From the NCBI GenBank assembly GCA_943842245.1, contig CALTAJ010000002.1, positions 1,065,700 through 1,129,699 of the forward strand: a DNA stretch of 64,000 nucleotides. Direction: 5' to 3'. The DNA is from an uncultured Flavobacteriaceae bacterium (lineage in GTDB: Bacteria; Bacteroidota; Bacteroidia; Flavobacteriales; Flavobacteriaceae). Made by a program: the position numbers and the translations under genes. Positions 1 to 9,761 of the stretch are shown here, piece by piece; within the stretch, counting starts at the first letter, position 1; the number at the start of each line of letters is the position of its first letter. Under the pieces are notes generated by a model. The model did no database searches, was not told the origin of the DNA, and saw nothing but the letters and a program-made list of their open reading frames with translations.

Positions 1-1200
1 TAGAGCCTTTTGGATTCCTGCAATAAAACGATCAATTTCCTCAAAGGTATTGTAAAAAGAAAAGGAGGCTCTAACAGTGCCGGGAATCTCAAAAAAATCC
101 ATAACAGGTTGAGCACAATGATGCCCAGTTCTAACAGCGATTCCTAATTGATCTAATATACTTCCTAAATCGTAAGGATGAATTTCTCCAACATTAAAAG
201 AAATAACTGCAGTTTTATCAGGAGCCTCTCCATAAATTTTGATTCCGTCAATCTTTTTGAGAGCATCGGTACAATAAGTTAACAGCTCATTTTCATATTT
301 TGCTATAGTGTCAAACCCAATAGAATTCATGTAGTCCAAAGCTGCACCAAAGGCTATTCCACCTGATATATTTGGGGTTCCTGCTTCAAATTTATGGGGA
401 AGATCTGCATAAGTTGTTTTTTCAAAAGTAACGGTAGCAATCATTTCTCCTCCCCCTTGATAAGGAGGTAGTTCTTTTAATAATTCTGCTTTACCATAGA
501 GCATCCCTACTCCTGTAGGGCCGCAAAGTTTATGTGCTGAAGTCACATAAAAATCAACATCTAAGGCTTGAAGATCAGGTTTGATATGTGGACAAGCTTG
601 TGCTCCGTCAATCAAAACAAGTGCTTCATATCCATGGGCTTTATTTATGATTTCCTTAATTGGGTTTACTGTACCTAAGGCGTTAGAAACATGGTTAACA
701 AAAACTAATTTTGTTTTTGAATTTAATAACTTATCAAAAGCTTCCATATTTAATGTACCATCCAATTTCATTGGAATCACCTTGAGATGAGCGCCAGTTT
801 TTTCACAAAGCATTTGCCAAGGAACAATATTGGAGTGATGCTCCATGGCAGAGATCATCAATTCATCTTTTGGATTCAAAAATTTGGTATAGCCCGAGGC
901 AATTAGATTAATACTCTCAGTTGTTCCTGCAGTAAGAATGATCTCGTAGGGCTCGGCTGCATTAAAATGTTTTTGAATTTTAATACGAGCTGTTTCATAA
1001 GCATCTGTAGCTTCCTGACTCAGTTTGTGAACTCCCCTGTGAATATTTGAATTCAATCTGCTATAATAGTCAACAATCACTTCAATGACTTGATTGGGGG
1101 TTTGTGAGGTGGCCGCATTATCAAAATACACAAGGTCTTGACCATTTACTTTCCTGGAAAGTATAGGAAAGTCTGCACGGATTTTATTTACGTCTATCAT
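1..1200 (-). CDS. sufS: SufS-type cysteine desulfurase (C-terminal end at or beyond window edge)
   Basis: Reverse-strand reading from ATG at 1200 gives a class V aminotransferase-like protein (MIDVNKIRADFPILSRKVNGQDLVYFDNAATSQTPNQVIEVI...); follows sufD. Absent from ORF track because it runs off the edge. Confidence 0.9.
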   Translation of the reverse strand, partial: MIDVNKIRADFPILSRKVNGQDLVYFDNAATSQTPNQVIEVIVDYYSRLNSNIHRGVHKLSQEATDAYETARIKIQKHFNAAEPYEIILTAGTTESINLIASGYTKFLNPKDELMISAMEHHSNIVPWQMLCEKTGAHLKVIPMKLDGTLNMEAFDKLLNSKTKLVFVNHVSNALGTVNPIKEIINKAHGYEALVLIDGAQACPHIKPDLQALDVDFYVTSAHKLCGPTGVGMLYGKAELLKELPPYQGGGEMIATVTFEKTTYADLPHKFEAGTPNISGGIAFGAALDYMNSIGFDTIAKYENELLTYCTDALKKIDGIKIYGEAPDKTAVISFNVGEIHPYDLGSILDQLGIAVRTGHHCAQPVMDFFEIPGTVRASFSFYNTFEEIDRFIAGIQKAL

Positions 1201-2516
1201 TACAGCTCAAATCCAAGATTTACCCCCAGTTTTCTCGCAATCTGACCATTGATTCTCTTTTTCAAGGAAGGTAACTGAACACTTTCAAGAACATTATTTG
1301 CGAAAGCATAAGTCATTAATGCTTTGGCTTCTTTTTTAGGGATGCCTCTTGAGCGCAGATAAAATAGTGCTTCTTCATTCATTTGGCCTATAGTACATCC
1401 ATGAGAACATTTTACATCATCGGCAAAAATCTCAAGTTGTGGCTTACTATTTACTGTAGCCTTATCGTCTAAAAGCACATTATTATTTTGTTGAAAAGCA
1501 TTGGTTTTTTGTGCAATTTTATCCACTAAGATTTGTCCATTGAATACTCCTTCAGAACGTTCAGAAAAAATTCCTTTATAATCCTGATGACTTTCACAAT
1601 TAGGCTGAGAATGGTGTACCATAGTAGAGTGATCAACATGTTGTTTTCCTTCTAAAATGGTTACCCCTTTTAGGGTAGAAAGTATGTGTTCACCTTTATG
1701 AAAATATCTTAGATTATTTCGAATTAATTTTCCACCCAAAGAAAAAGTGTGCACACTTGCATGACTGTTTTTTTCTTGCTGGATGTAGGTATTGTCAATT
1801 AATGAAGCTGTCGTTAAATCATTTTGTAATTTATAATAATCAACAAAAGCTTCTTCATGAACATAAATTTCTGTAACACTATTGGTTACAACAGAATGCT
1901 GCTTTAAACTTTGGTGACGTTCAATGATTTGTACCTGTGAATTTTTATCAATGACAATCAAATTACGAGGTTGAAGCCAAAGTGAATCCTGTTCCCCAGA
2001 AGAAAAATGAATAATCTCAATAGGCTTTTCAGCAACAGTTTTTTTAGGTATATAAATAAATGCACCCTCTTTAGCATAAGATGTATTTAATGCAGTTAAA
2101 CTTTCGTCAAATGGAGCAATTTTATTAAAGTATGAGTTGATTATGTCTCTATACTTGGGTTTGGATAATGCAGCAGACATCAAACAAACATCTAAGCCGT
2201 CGTGGGTTGTATTAGATAAAAAAGGATTGTAAACACCATCGATAAAAATAACTTTGTAGGTGTCTGTATCATAAAGGAAGTATTTTTTAACATCCTTAAG
2301 TTCAATGGAAGCCTCTGACTTTGGAAAAAGCGAATAGTCTTTATGAATCAATGCGTCTAGTGAGGTATATTTCCATAACTCATCTTTTTTTGATGGGAAT
2401 CCTTTTTCTTCAAAAATCTTAAGAGCGTGAGCACGAGTATCATGTACACTATCTGTAAGATCTAAATCTTCTTCAAATGCTAAATATGAGGATATTAATT
2501 TCTCTTTAAATTCCAT
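1200..2516 (-). CDS. sufD: Fe-S cluster assembly protein SufD
   Basis: 438 aa; SufD-like C-terminus (CSHGCTIGQMNEEALFYLRSRGI), operon context. Confidence 0.95.
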   Translation of the reverse strand: MEFKEKLISSYLAFEEDLDLTDSVHDTRAHALKIFEEKGFPSKKDELWKYTSLDALIHKDYSLFPKSEASIELKDVKKYFLYDTDTYKVIFIDGVYNPFLSNTTHDGLDVCLMSAALSKPKYRDIINSYFNKIAPFDESLTALNTSYAKEGAFIYIPKKTVAEKPIEIIHFSSGEQDSLWLQPRNLIVIDKNSQVQIIERHQSLKQHSVVTNSVTEIYVHEEAFVDYYKLQNDLTTASLIDNTYIQQEKNSHASVHTFSLGGKLIRNNLRYFHKGEHILSTLKGVTILEGKQHVDHSTMVHHSQPNCESHQDYKGIFSERSEGVFNGQILVDKIAQKTNAFQQNNNVLLDDKATVNSKPQLEIFADDVKCSHGCTIGQMNEEALFYLRSRGIPKKEAKALMTYAFANNVLESVQLPSLKKRINGQIARKLGVNLGFEL

Positions 2517-3263
2517 TTATGCTAATTCTTTTATCCAGTCGTAGCCCTTAGCTTCTAACTCATGAGCTAATTCTTTAGTTCCAGATTTAACAATTTTTCC
2601 ATCAAATAATACGTGTACAAAGTCAGGAACTATATAATCTAACAATCGCTGGTAATGAGTAATTACTACTACTGCATTGTCTTTTCCTTTTAACTTATTT
2701 ACGCCGTTTGCAACTATTTTTAAAGCATCTATATCAAGTCCTGAGTCTGTTTCGTCTAAAATTGCAAAAGCAGGCTCAAGCATCGCCATTTGGAAAATTT
2801 CGTTTCTCTTTTTCTCACCTCCAGAAAATCCTTCATTCAAAGAACGAGATAAGAATTTAGAATCTATATCCAAAAGTTTTGCCTTCTCGCGTATTTTTTT
2901 TAGTAACTCGCTCGCTGGCATATCTTTAAGGCCTTGAGCTTTTCTATTAGCATTAATTGCTGTCTTAATAAAGTTTGTTACAGATACTCCCGGTATTTCA
3001 ACTGGATATTGAAAAGAGAGAAAAATGCCTAAATGAGCTCTAGACTCTGCGTCTAAATCGGCCAAGTCATTACCTTTTAAAAGAATCTTCCCCTTGATAA
3101 CTTTATAATCTTCATTTCCAGCTACAACAGAGGCTAAAGTACTTTTACCGGAGCCATTAGGCCCCATGATGGCGTGAACTTCTCCAGCTTTTACATCAAG
3201 GTCAATACCTTTTAAAATCGTTTTCCCTTCTACTTGGGCATGTAAATTTTCAATCGTTAACAT
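2517..3263 (-). CDS. sufC: Fe-S cluster assembly ATPase SufC
   Basis: ABC ATPase with GPNGSGKST Walker A and SGGEKKRNEI signature; between sufB and sufD. Confidence 0.96.
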   Translation of the reverse strand: MLTIENLHAQVEGKTILKGIDLDVKAGEVHAIMGPNGSGKSTLASVVAGNEDYKVIKGKILLKGNDLADLDAESRAHLGIFLSFQYPVEIPGVSVTNFIKTAINANRKAQGLKDMPASELLKKIREKAKLLDIDSKFLSRSLNEGFSGGEKKRNEIFQMAMLEPAFAILDETDSGLDIDALKIVANGVNKLKGKDNAVVVITHYQRLLDYIVPDFVHVLFDGKIVKSGTKELAHELEAKGYDWIKELA

Positions 3264-3275
3264 TAGTTGCTTTTT

Positions 3276-4727
3276 TTATCCCACTGATCCTTCAAGGGAA
3301 ATTTCTAACAATTTTTGTGCTTCTACAGCAAATTCCATGGGAAGCTTGTTTAATACTTCTTTACTGAAACCATTTACAATTAAAGCAATAGCCTTTTCAG
3401 TATCAATTCCTCTTTGATTGCAATAAAAAATTTGATCTTCCCCTATTTTACTCGTTGTAGCCTCGTGTTCAATATGAGCTGTGTTACTTTTAGCCTCTAT
3501 ATAAGGAAAAGTATGGGCACCACAATCATTTCCCATTAATAGTGAATCACATTGTGAAAAGTTTCGAGCATTTTTTGTTCTTGAACCAACTTTGACTAAA
3601 CCACGATAGCTATTTTGTGAATTCCCTGCTGAGATTCCCTTAGAGATAATAGTACTTCGAGTATTATTTCCTAAATGGATCATTTTAGTTCCGGTGTCAG
3701 CTTGTTGGAAATTGTTAGTAACTGCTATGGAGTAAAATTCTCCGATGGAGTAGTCGCCTTTCAAGATACATGAGGGATATTTCCAAGTCACAGCAGACCC
3801 AGTTTCTACTTGAGTCCATGAAATTTTAGAACGAGTATTACAAAGCCCTCTTTTAGTTACAAAATTATAAACCCCACCTTTTCCTTCTTTATCTCCTGGA
3901 TACCAGTTTTGAACAGTAGAATATTTAATCTCTGCATCATCCATTGCGATAAGTTCAACCACAGCTGCGTGTAATTGATTTTCGTCTCTTGAGGGGGCTG
4001 TACATCCTTCTAAATAGCTAACATAGCTTGACTCGTCTGCGATGACTAATGTTCTTTCAAACTGGCCTGTACCAGCTTGATTAATTCTAAAATAGGTTGA
4101 TAATTCCATTGGACATCTTACCCCTTTCGGGATATAGCAAAAAGAGCCATCTGTAAAAACAGCACTATTTAGCGCTGCGTAATAATTATCCTTAGGGGGA
4201 ATAACAGTACCGATATATTTTTTAACTAATTCAGGATGGTCTTTTATAGCTTCAGAAATTGAGCAGAAAATTATACCTTTTTCTGCTAGAGTTTCTCTAA
4301 AAGTTGTTGCTACAGATACTGAATCTACAACGATGTCGACTGCTACTCCAGAAAGTTTTTTCTGCTCTTCGATAGAAATTCCCAACTTATTGAAGGTTTC
4401 CAACAATTCTGGATCAACTTGATCTAAGTTTTCGTATTTAGGTTTTTTTTTCGGAGCTGAGTAATAAGAAATTGATTGTAAATCAGGTTTTTTATAATGA
4501 ACATTTGCCCACTCAGGCTCAGTCATCTCCTTCCAATTATAATATGCTTTCAATCGCCAATCAGTCATCCATTCAGGTTCACCTTTTTTATCTGAAATTT
4601 TACGAATTATTTCCTCATTAAGTCCAACAGGAAAAGTATCTGATTCAATGTCAGTATAGAATCCATATTCGTACTCTTTGGTTTCTAATTCCTTTTTTAA
4701 TTCTTCTTCAGTATATGCCATTTTCAA
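3276..4727 (-). CDS. sufB: Fe-S cluster assembly protein SufB
   Basis: 483 aa, SufB hallmarks ([37 protein letters not shown]). Confidence 0.96.
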   Translation of the reverse strand: MKMAYTEEELKKELETKEYEYGFYTDIESDTFPVGLNEEIIRKISDKKGEPEWMTDWRLKAYYNWKEMTEPEWANVHYKKPDLQSISYYSAPKKKPKYENLDQVDPELLETFNKLGISIEEQKKLSGVAVDIVVDSVSVATTFRETLAEKGIIFCSISEAIKDHPELVKKYIGTVIPPKDNYYAALNSAVFTDGSFCYIPKGVRCPMELSTYFRINQAGTGQFERTLVIADESSYVSYLEGCTAPSRDENQLHAAVVELIAMDDAEIKYSTVQNWYPGDKEGKGGVYNFVTKRGLCNTRSKISWTQVETGSAVTWKYPSCILKGDYSIGEFYSIAVTNNFQQADTGTKMIHLGNNTRSTIISKGISAGNSQNSYRGLVKVGSRTKNARNFSQCDSLLMGNDCGAHTFPYIEAKSNTAHIEHEATTSKIGEDQIFYCNQRGIDTEKAIALIVNGFSKEVLNKLPMEFAVEAQKLLEISLEGSVG

Positions 4728-4730
4728 TTT

Positions 4731-5060
4731 TTATAGAGAGAAGCTTTCACCACATCCACAAGTTCGCTGTGCGTTAGGATTATTAAAAACAAAGCCTTTT
4801 CCATTAAGACCCCCTGAATATTCAAGAGTTGTCCCCACTAGGTAGAGCAAGCTTTTTTTATCAACTAATATTTTTACCTGATTATCCTCGAAAAGTTTAT
4901 CTTCATCTTGAAACTCATGATCGAATTTTAGATCATAGGAAAGTCCCGAGCAGCCTCCACTTTTTACTCCCACTCGAACATAATCGTTGAAAGGATCAAA
5001 GCCTTCCTCCCTCATCAGGATAGAGACTTTCTTTTTAGCTGTTTCTGCAACTTTAATCAT
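4731..5060 (-). CDS. HesB/IscA/SufA-type iron-sulfur carrier
   Basis: 109 aa with conserved Cys (GGCSG...CGCGESF). Confidence 0.93.
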   Translation of the reverse strand: MIKVAETAKKKVSILMREEGFDPFNDYVRVGVKSGGCSGLSYDLKFDHEFQDEDKLFEDNQVKILVDKKSLLYLVGTTLEYSGGLNGKGFVFNNPNAQRTCGCGESFSL

Positions 5061-5087
5061 TTTTTAAAAATTAACCTAAATGATCAA

Positions 5088-5095
5088 CAAATATA
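5088..5095 (-). promoter_or_regulatory. Bacteroidota -7 element TATATTTG upstream of SUF operon
   Basis: Exact TAnnTTTG on minus strand, 28 nt upstream of the sufA-like ATG. Confidence 0.5.
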
Positions 5096-5157
5096 GGTTA
5101 TTTCTGTTGATTTTGATCGAATTGTAATCGATTTAAGCTATAAGTCAATTGTTGATT

Positions 5158-6498
5158 TTAATGCCAAAAAGCAATGAAAATATCTTTTTCACCTTTAGAA
5201 TCTTTAAAGTTTCCTGAGCTGCTTTCACTACTTCCAACTACAATAACTTCCCCTTTTTGAGTCAACACTAAATCGTTAGCTTGATCTAAGCCTGAACCAC
5301 TAAGATTAGTATTTTGAATCAAGCTGCCGTTGGGTAAAGTAAAATATAGGCTAACATCATTATTAATGGTCTGTTCACCTACACTAATGTTTGAGCTATT
5401 TCTTTGTCCTACAAAAACTAAAGTTCCATCTGGGCGCTCAATTAATGCTTTTGCAGAATCAAATCCTGAACCGCCTAAAGTTTTCAATCCCTGAAAACTA
5501 CCAGAGGGTGAAAGTCTTGCAAGTAGGATATCGGAAGATCCTGCATTACTTAAAATATCGCCATCACTGCTGAAGGTGTATCCTAAAACTAAATATTCCC
5601 CAGCATTTGTTTCAATAATAGCATTCCCTTTATCATATTCAGAACCTCCAATGGACCGTTCCCAAAGCAAATTACCACTAGAATCGATTTTTATTACCCA
5701 AACATCGTAGCTCCCACGAGGATTTCTTATATCGACATCTTGGCTTTCTGAAGCTCCAACAATAACATAAGCATCATCCTTACTTTGAATGGCATCATAA
5801 GAGCGATCATTTCTTGTTCCTCCGAAATATCTACGCCACTCTATATTCCCTTCTAAATCTATTTTATGAACCCAAAACTCTCCAACTCCGTGGCGAGCAG
5901 AAAAATGTGCCTCTTTTTTATTCTGACCTAGTCCATTAGACGCAGTAACATCTAAAAAGCCATTGAAAAATAAACCACCATCAGAGGTTGCTATAATATT
6001 GTATGCGTGATCATGTCCCAAAAATCCAAAACTTTTCTCCCAAAGAAGATTACCTTTTGAATCTGTCCTAAGAACCCAGTTATCGTGCTGTCCTTTATTG
6101 ATAGATGCGTCTCCGTCACTACTTTTACTATATCCAATTAGAGCAAAACCTTTGTCAGATAGCTCGACAAGGCCATGTCCTCTGTCATCACCTGCCCCCC
6201 CATAGGTCTTTATCCATTGAAGTTTTGCTTCATCATTAAATTTCATTAAAAAAATATCACTTCCAGTGCGAACTTTATTTGAAAAATCTCCGTCATTGCT
6301 CTGTGTATTTCCAACTATAGCAAAACCGCCATCATTAGTAATAATTACTGCATTTGCAACATCTTCTTTGCTGCCTCCAAAGGTTTGAATAGATTTCCAG
6401 GTATTTGAAACTGATGGCAAGAAGGGCCAGTTCGTCTCAGTTACGGGAGTACAGCTGAGAAAAATGAAAAGTAAAAAAAGATTTTGGCAGTTATTCAT
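5158..6498 (-). CDS. Repeat-containing (propeller-like) secreted/lipoprotein
   Basis: 446 aa; N-terminal lipobox-like LFIFLSC; about seven repeats of the form GGsxxDxaxxxxxTxDGGFxxxGxxxSxDGD. Confidence 0.75.
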   Translation of the reverse strand: MNNCQNLFLLFIFLSCTPVTETNWPFLPSVSNTWKSIQTFGGSKEDVANAVIITNDGGFAIVGNTQSNDGDFSNKVRTGSDIFLMKFNDEAKLQWIKTYGGAGDDRGHGLVELSDKGFALIGYSKSSDGDASINKGQHDNWVLRTDSKGNLLWEKSFGFLGHDHAYNIIATSDGGLFFNGFLDVTASNGLGQNKKEAHFSARHGVGEFWVHKIDLEGNIEWRRYFGGTRNDRSYDAIQSKDDAYVIVGASESQDVDIRNPRGSYDVWVIKIDSSGNLLWERSIGGSEYDKGNAIIETNAGEYLVLGYTFSSDGDILSNAGSSDILLARLSPSGSFQGLKTLGGSGFDSAKALIERPDGTLVFVGQRNSSNISVGEQTINNDVSLYFTLPNGSLIQNTNLSGSGLDQANDLVLTQKGEVIVVGSSESSSGNFKDSKGEKDIFIAFWH

Positions 6499-7744
6499 CT
6501 GAAGCTTTAACTAAAAATAAGCCTGAATCTATATCGTTAATCGCTATAACCCCACTCTCGAAAAAGGGATAAATACTCCAAGCCCCATTAAACTTTGGAT
6601 TATTATTAGAAGGATACGTATCAAAGAAACCAATTTCTATAACACTTTTATTTTGAACCTGACTAATATCCAACACTCTAAGTCCAGCGGTATAACTCGC
6701 AAGATAAAATTTATTCCCTTTAACATAACCATTATGGTCTATTGCGTTTACTCCTCCAAAATAATTTACATGAAGGGTGGGATTGGAAAGACTAGTTAAG
6801 TCAAAAATACGTGTTTGAGTAGGAGCTCCATATTGGAGCTCATCTAACTCATCTCCAAGAAAAAAATATTGATGATCTTCCGATAAGAATCCTTGATGGG
6901 AATATCCCCCGTTAGTATAGGTGATAGAATTAATACTAATTGGATTTGACTTATCAGTTACATCTATAATAATTATTTGATTATTTTTTCCTCCATCACT
7001 ATTACTCCCAAAAAGAAGTTCTCGTCCTTCATATTGAGTATCTGGACCATCGTAAATGACAATTTGAGCGTCATGAGTATATGAGTCATCAGCATAACCT
7101 CCTACAATTGTCGGATTTTTAGGATTACTAATATCTATAAAAACAGGTCCTCCTTGATATAATTTAGAGCCAAAAACATAAGCATAACCACTTTCCTGAT
7201 TGATCCATATATTATGAGCATTTCCAAAAGCAGTCAAACTAGCATCTGAGGTTAAGATTTGAAACTCGTCAAGCAATCTTAATCTAGTTAAATCAAATAC
7301 TTGTAAGCCATGCTCAGGTGCTTCACTCACAATAAATGCATGATTTTCATAAACTTTGATGTCACGCCAGGGACTAACTGTTGTTGCAGTGGGAAGTTTT
7401 CCCAAAAAAATTGGGTTTTTAGGATCACTTATATCGATAAAAGCTGTTCCATCATCAAGACCACAAAGCACATACTCCTTTCCAGATTCAAGATCCACCC
7501 AGCCCCAATTATCATTTGCGGCTTCACTCCCAAAAGTTTCCAAAGAAATTTTTGCAAATAAATCATAACCTAAGCAGGGATAGATTCCAGCCATACCATT
7601 GTCACAAGGAGTCCCTGATAAATCTAAAACTGATTGAATAGGGTTTGGTTCTAGTGGAATATCATCAATAATTTGAGGAAGTTCAGGAAGCTCTTTAGCA
7701 CATGCAAAAACAAGAACAGATATAATTAGAAAACTTTTTTTCAT
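6491..7744 (-). CDS. Choice-of-anchor B / LVIVD-repeat lipoprotein
   Basis: Lipoprotein signal MKKSFLIISVLVFACAKE (ATG at 7744 preferred over 7780); repeated FDISDPKNP / VFIDISNPKNPT motifs. Confidence 0.8.
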   Translation of the reverse strand: MKKSFLIISVLVFACAKELPELPQIIDDIPLEPNPIQSVLDLSGTPCDNGMAGIYPCLGYDLFAKISLETFGSEAANDNWGWVDLESGKEYVLCGLDDGTAFIDISDPKNPIFLGKLPTATTVSPWRDIKVYENHAFIVSEAPEHGLQVFDLTRLRLLDEFQILTSDASLTAFGNAHNIWINQESGYAYVFGSKLYQGGPVFIDISNPKNPTIVGGYADDSYTHDAQIVIYDGPDTQYEGRELLFGSNSDGGKNNQIIIIDVTDKSNPISINSITYTNGGYSHQGFLSEDHQYFFLGDELDELQYGAPTQTRIFDLTSLSNPTLHVNYFGGVNAIDHNGYVKGNKFYLASYTAGLRVLDISQVQNKSVIEIGFFDTYPSNNNPKFNGAWSIYPFFESGVIAINDIDSGLFLVKASDE

Positions 7745-7804
7745 GTGTTTAAAATTAAACAATTTAATAAAGATTAGCATGGTTTGACATTTCTAATCTA
7801 TGCT

Positions 7805-7812
7805 TACTTTTG
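7805..7812 (+). promoter_or_regulatory. Bacteroidota promoter -7 TACTTTTG with -33 TTTG at 7783-7786
   Basis: TTTG-N18-TACTTTTG; lies inside the extended ORF 7784..8860 and just before ATG 7817. Confidence 0.6.
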
Positions 7813-7816
7813 TAAT

Positions 7817-8860
7817 ATGTTAGAAAATAAAAACTCTTCAAAAACATCCTTAAGTGATCTTGGTGAATTTGCCCTTATTGATCATTTAACAAAAAAATTT
7901 GGTCTTGAAAACAAATCAAGCCACATGGGTATTGGTGATGATGCTGCGATATTACAACACGGCAATAAACCCACCTTAATCAGTACGGATCTTTTAATTG
8001 AAGGTGTTCATTTTGACTTAAGTTATATGCCTCTTAAGCATTTAGGATATAAAGCAGTTATGGTTAATATTTCAGATATCTATGCTATGAATTCTATTCC
8101 ACAGCAAATAACGGTCTCTATAGCAGTTTCCAATCGTTTTACTTTAGAGGCTGTGGAAGAACTTTATCAAGGAATTAATTTAGCTTGCAAGAACTATAAA
8201 GTTGATCTCATCGGGGGTGATACTTCGAGTAGTACAAAAGGATTAATCCTTTCCGTGTCAGTTTTGGGTTGTGCTTCTGAAAAGAAAATTGTAAAGCGAG
8301 ATGGAGCTAAAGAAAATGATTTGCTTGTCGTAAGTGGAGATCTTGGAGGCGCTTATGCAGGACTTCAAGTCCTTGAACGAGAAAAAGCTGTTTTTAAAGT
8401 AAATCCAAATACACAACCCGACTTAAGTAATTATGCCTACAGTATTGAGCGACAACTCAAGCCAGAAGCAAGGAAAGACGTTATTGAATTACTGGATGAA
8501 CTCAATATTGTACCGACCTCTATGATTGACGTGAGTGATGGTTTATCCTCTGAAATTCTTCATCTTTCAAAGGCATCTAAAGTTGGTTTTCATCTTTTTG
8601 AAGAAAAAATACCAATTGATCCAGAGATAAGTCTAATCTGTCAAGAATTTAAATTAAACTCTACTACAGCTGCTCTTAATGGTGGAGAAGATTACGAATT
8701 ACTTTTCACAATTGATCAAAAAGACTTTGATAAAATCAAAAATCATCCCTTACTGACTGTAATTGGTCATGCCTGTGATAATAAGGCTGGATGTCAATTG
8801 ATCACTGGACTAGGACACCAAATAGAAATATCTGCACAAGGGTGGCAATCATTCTCTTAA
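7817..8860 (+). CDS. thiL: Thiamine-phosphate kinase
   Basis: ThiL motifs (GIGDDAAIL, STDLLIEGVHFD, GGDTSSS, IDVSDGLSSEI, GGEDYELLFT). Start placed at 7817 rather than 7784 because of promoter. Confidence 0.93.
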   Translation: MLENKNSSKTSLSDLGEFALIDHLTKKFGLENKSSHMGIGDDAAILQHGNKPTLISTDLLIEGVHFDLSYMPLKHLGYKAVMVNISDIYAMNSIPQQITVSIAVSNRFTLEAVEELYQGINLACKNYKVDLIGGDTSSSTKGLILSVSVLGCASEKKIVKRDGAKENDLLVVSGDLGGAYAGLQVLEREKAVFKVNPNTQPDLSNYAYSIERQLKPEARKDVIELLDELNIVPTSMIDVSDGLSSEILHLSKASKVGFHLFEEKIPIDPEISLICQEFKLNSTTAALNGGEDYELLFTIDQKDFDKIKNHPLLTVIGHACDNKAGCQLITGLGHQIEISAQGWQSFS

Positions 8861-8862
8861 AA

Positions 8863-9678
8863 TTAACCTAAGGCAACATCTAAGCTCATCATTACTATAA
8901 AGCCTCCAATGAAACCTAAGGTGGCAATGTCTGTATAACGATCTTGTTGGGTTTCAGGAATAACTTCTTCTACAACTACGAAAATCATAGCTCCAGCAGC
9001 AAATGCAAGAGCATAGGGAAGTATAGGGGTAAAAAAGGTTACTGCTAATGCTCCAATCACAGCAGCAATTGGCTCAACAATTGCAGAAAGTTGACCATAC
9101 CAAAAACTTTTAAATCGCGAGACTCCTTGTCTTCTCATTGGCATTGATACTGCAATTCCTTCTGGAAAATTTTGAATTCCGATTCCAATAGCCAATGCGA
9201 CTGCTCCTGCGATAGAAGCTTCAGGAATCCCTGCAGCAACTCCTCCAAATAAAACTCCTACAGCCAATCCTTCTGGTATGTTATGCAATGTAATTGCCAA
9301 AACCAACAAAGTTGTTTTATGCCAAGGGGTTTTTATACCCTCTGATTCCTTGAAATTAATATGAATATGAGGTAAAACTTTATCCAAACTAAAGATAAAA
9401 AGAGCTCCCAAACCAAAGCCTATAGATGCAGGAATTACTTTAATGAAACCTTCGCCAGGACTCATCTCAATGCCAGGAGCTAATAAACTCCAAAAACTCG
9501 CAGCTACCATAACTCCTCCCGTAAATCCCAAAAGCCCATCCAGAAGAGCTCGATTCATCTCTTTGACAAAAAAAACTAACGATGCTCCAAGGGCAGTGAG
9601 TCCCCAGGTAAATAGAGTCGCATAAAAAGCTCCAAGAACCGGGTCTGTCTTTCTGAAAAATTCAAGTATGGTGTCCAA
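8863..9678 (-). CDS. ZIP family metal transporter
   Basis: 271 aa, HNIPEGLAVGV and NFPEGIAVS motifs. Confidence 0.93.
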   Translation of the reverse strand: MDTILEFFRKTDPVLGAFYATLFTWGLTALGASLVFFVKEMNRALLDGLLGFTGGVMVAASFWSLLAPGIEMSPGEGFIKVIPASIGFGLGALFIFSLDKVLPHIHINFKESEGIKTPWHKTTLLVLAITLHNIPEGLAVGVLFGGVAAGIPEASIAGAVALAIGIGIQNFPEGIAVSMPMRRQGVSRFKSFWYGQLSAIVEPIAAVIGALAVTFFTPILPYALAFAAGAMIFVVVEEVIPETQQDRYTDIATLGFIGGFIVMMSLDVALG

Positions 9679-9761
9679 CTAAAATATTTTTTGCAAAAGT
9701 AAACAGTTTATATGAGTTTTTGAACATCTAAGCGACTTTTAGTTACTTTTACAGCTCGACT

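Noticed and set aside
581-790. ORF on + strand inside sufS
   Set aside because: Antisense to a clear, conserved cysteine desulfurase; no recognisable product.
2677-2937. ORF on + strand opposite sufC
   Set aside because: Shadow ORF over conserved ABC ATPase coding sequence.
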